From an uncultured Desulfobulbus sp. (GTDB taxonomy: Bacteria > Desulfobacterota > Desulfobulbia > Desulfobulbales > Desulfobulbaceae), in contig NZ_OY762276.1 of the NCBI RefSeq assembly GCF_963665445.1, forward strand, positions 4,830,601 to 4,894,600: DNA of 64,000 nt. Reading direction: 5' to 3'. Shown here piece after piece: positions 62,540 to 64,000 of the stretch. Each line of letters starts with the position of its first letter. The first letter of the stretch is position 1. The position numbers and the translations under genes were made by a program. The notes under the pieces were generated by a model, which did no database searches, was not told the DNA's origin, and saw nothing but the letters and a program-made list of their open reading frames with translations.

Positions 62540-63541
62540 ATGCAACCCGATCAGTTCCTCGCCTTTGTCGTCTCGGAAGATGCGTCGCACAACATCCGCC
62601 GCAGGATAGAAGTGAAAAGCATAGCGGCTCTCCCGCCCGGTGATGTGGTGGTCAAGGTCGCCTACTCCTCGCTCAACTATAAGGATGCCCTTTCAGCAAA
62701 CGGCAACCGGGGGGTGACGAAACAGTACCCGCATACCCCGGGGATAGATGCCGCAGGTGTTGTGGTTCACTCCTCGGTGGAACAGTGGCGTGAGGGAGAG
62801 GCGGTCATCTGCACCGGCTACGATCTGGGCATGAATACCGATGGTGGTTTTGGCCAATATATTCGTGTGCCGGCGGGGTGGCTTGTGCACAAACCCGTCA
62901 ACCTCTCATTGCTTGAGGCCATGCAGCTCGGTACGGCAGGCTTTACCGCCGCTTTGTGCACCCTGGGGTTGGAGGCAAACGGCGTCACCCCGCAAAAAGG
63001 TCCTATCCTCGTCACCGGTGCGACCGGGGGGGTGGCGACCATTGCCATCATGATCCTGACAAAACTCGGCTATGAGGTGGCAGCGGTTTCAGGAAAAAAG
63101 GAAGCCGGCGTCTTTCTCAGGGATCTCGGCGTCGCGGAGGTCATTGATCGGAAAACCTTTCTCGCCGATGGTGATCGTACCCTGCTCCCCGGAAAATGGG
63201 CTGGCGTTGTCGACACTGCCGGCGGCACGGTGCTGGCGACCGCCATCAAGGGAACCGGCTTTGACGGTGTGGTCACCAGCTGCGGCAATGCCGCCTCCGG
63301 TGATCTCCCGCTCAACGTCTACCCGTTCATTCTTCGTGGGGTCCATCTGTTGGGCATCTATTCGGCAAACTGCCCGATGGAGAAACGGTTGCGGGTCTGG
63401 GAGAAGCTCAGTGCCGAATGGAAACTTGATCGTCTGGAGCAACTGTGCCGTGTCGTCACGTTACATGATCTGGACGAGGAAATTACCCAAATGCTGGCCA
63501 GCAAAAGCAAAGGCCGCTGTGTTGTTCAATTAGGAGATTGA
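62540..63541 (+). CDS. YhdH/AcuI-type medium-chain reductase (acryloyl-CoA reductase family)
   Basis: This 333-residue medium-chain dehydrogenase lacks catalytic zinc ligands. Typical features are VAYSSLNYKDALSANGNRGV, YPHTPGIDAAGVVV, CTGYDLGMNTDGGFGQYIRV, the NADPH motif VTGATGGVATIAIMILTKLG, and SCGNAASGDLPLNVYPFILR, closest to YhdH/AcuI. AcuI reduces acryloyl-CoA with NADPH. In a propionate-metabolising relative this could touch lactate/acrylate or DMSP-type chemistry (inference). The ATG follows acaaggaggagtc. kdsD follows 2 bases after the stop. Confidence 0.85.
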   Translation: MQPDQFLAFVVSEDASHNIRRRIEVKSIAALPPGDVVVKVAYSSLNYKDALSANGNRGVTKQYPHTPGIDAAGVVVHSSVEQWREGEAVICTGYDLGMNTDGGFGQYIRVPAGWLVHKPVNLSLLEAMQLGTAGFTAALCTLGLEANGVTPQKGPILVTGATGGVATIAIMILTKLGYEVAAVSGKKEAGVFLRDLGVAEVIDRKTFLADGDRTLLPGKWAGVVDTAGGTVLATAIKGTGFDGVVTSCGNAASGDLPLNVYPFILRGVHLLGIYSANCPMEKRLRVWEKLSAEWKLDRLEQLCRVVTLHDLDEEITQMLASKSKGRCVVQLGD

Positions 63542-63543
63542 TT

Positions 63544-64000
63544 GTGAGCAGTGTATTAGCCAAGGAAGTGTTAACCATTGAAGCTGAGGGCATACTGGCC
63601 GTTCGGGATAACCTTGGGCCTGAATTTGAGCGTGCCGTCGACCTGATCATGTCCTGTCCGAGCCGTTTGGTGGTCACGGGTATCGGTAAATCAGGCCTCG
63701 TGGGGCAAAAAATTTCAGCGACCCTCAATTCAACCGGGACACCTTCCCTCTTCCTCCACCCCGTGGAGGCGATGCATGGGGATCTGGGCATGGTCGCTGT
63801 AACCGATGTGGTGCTCGCCATCTCCTATTCCGGCGAGACCTCTGAGCTGAACAGGCTGCTTTCCTCGATCAAGGAGCGCTCCATTCCGATCATTGCCATC
63901 TGTGGTCGCAGCGATTCCACCCTGGCCAATCACGCGCAGGTCACCCTGAACGTGGCCATTCCCCGTGAGGCCTGCCCATTGGGGCTCGCACCGACGACTT
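63544..64000 (+). CDS. kdsD: Arabinose-5-phosphate isomerase KdsD/KpsF (3' end cut by window)
   Basis: The first 152 codons of a KpsF/GutQ family protein are visible. The SIS domain shows LVVTGIGKSGLVGQKISATL, HPVEAMHGDLGM and ISYSGETSELNRLL, and the segment near the edge is AIPREACPLGLAPT. It converts ribulose-5-P to arabinose-5-P for KDO and lipopolysaccharide synthesis. The C-terminal CBS pair is beyond the window. GTG at 63544 follows taggagatt and begins 2 bases after the upstream stop. Confidence 0.93.
   Translation, partial: MSSVLAKEVLTIEAEGILAVRDNLGPEFERAVDLIMSCPSRLVVTGIGKSGLVGQKISATLNSTGTPSLFLHPVEAMHGDLGMVAVTDVVLAISYSGETSELNRLLSSIKERSIPIIAICGRSDSTLANHAQVTLNVAIPREACPLGLAPTT

Noticed and set aside
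1..64000. CRISPR array, prophage or large genomic island
   Set aside because: No regularly spaced direct repeats, cas genes, phage structural genes or integrase-with-att arrangement were found. The Xer gene is a standalone chromosome-dimer-type recombinase.

Overview
The window comes from the chromosome of a sulfate-reducing bacterium of the Desulfobacterota, most likely the Desulfobulbus lineage. The main evidence is a complete dsrA-dsrB-dsrD cluster (58880-61667), the combined rimP/nusA/ylxR/infB/rbfA/nrnA/truB/rpsO/pnp run, a DHH-CBS-tRNA nucleotidyltransferase fusion and a candidate selenoprotein. Most of the window is ordinary dense core genome of moderately high GC. I see no prophage, CRISPR array or island. 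The only complete mobile element is one IS66-family insertion.

Layout: (1) 1-5355, a TonB-dependent receptor (cut by the window edge), a YfiR-like periplasmic protein and a large hybrid histidine kinase, probably one sensory unit. (2) 5380-13872, small housekeeping and unknown genes: HIT protein, helicase, typA, a putative 53-residue membrane selenoprotein, a one-TM protein, Nudix, HAD, periplasmic OB-fold and SGNH proteins. (3) 13885-21919, glycogen debranching enzyme with a Fur-box-like site upstream, a DUF1566 protein, a single-domain response regulator, a D,D-carboxypeptidase, and fatty-acid activation and import genes (fadD-like, fadL-like). (4) 21920-24020, a repeat-rich gap holding the IS66-family element with intact inverted repeats and a perfect 8-bp target duplication. 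(5) 24087-27515, an M50 protease and the tRNA nucleotidyltransferase fusion. (6) 27681-39342, tRNA-Gly(CCC) and the translation/RNA-processing operon through pnp, dut and an MBL-fold enzyme. (7) 39400-47893, PAS-type histidine kinase, Xer recombinase, rpsU, ddl, serS, tatC, DUF523, ftsB-like and UDG-like genes. (8) 47987-58669, upp, a diadenylate-cyclase-like protein, an unknown gene, dnaG-rpoD-dprA and rpe-pgi. (9) 58726-64000, the dsr operon with a clear promoter, then birA, an acuI/yhdH-type reductase and the start of kdsD.

The most noteworthy observation is at 10049-10210. A short ORF directly after typA contains an in-frame UGA that completes a CxxU motif. Twenty bases later there is a 7-bp stem with an AGGU loop, the geometry of a bacterial SECIS element. 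The frame then continues as a hydrophobic helix to a TAG stop, so this is a good candidate for an overlooked small membrane selenoprotein. Other points of interest are a 101-bp interspersed two-hairpin repeat family (copies at 13201, 22192 and a partial one at 35702), an inverted-repeat-bounded element in the pnp leader, a palindrome at the likely dsr transcription start, a diadenylate cyclase domain lacking its RHR motif, and 9-base G/C homopolymers inside dnaG and the carboxypeptidase gene. All functional calls come from reading translated sequence and remembered family features. No database search was run.
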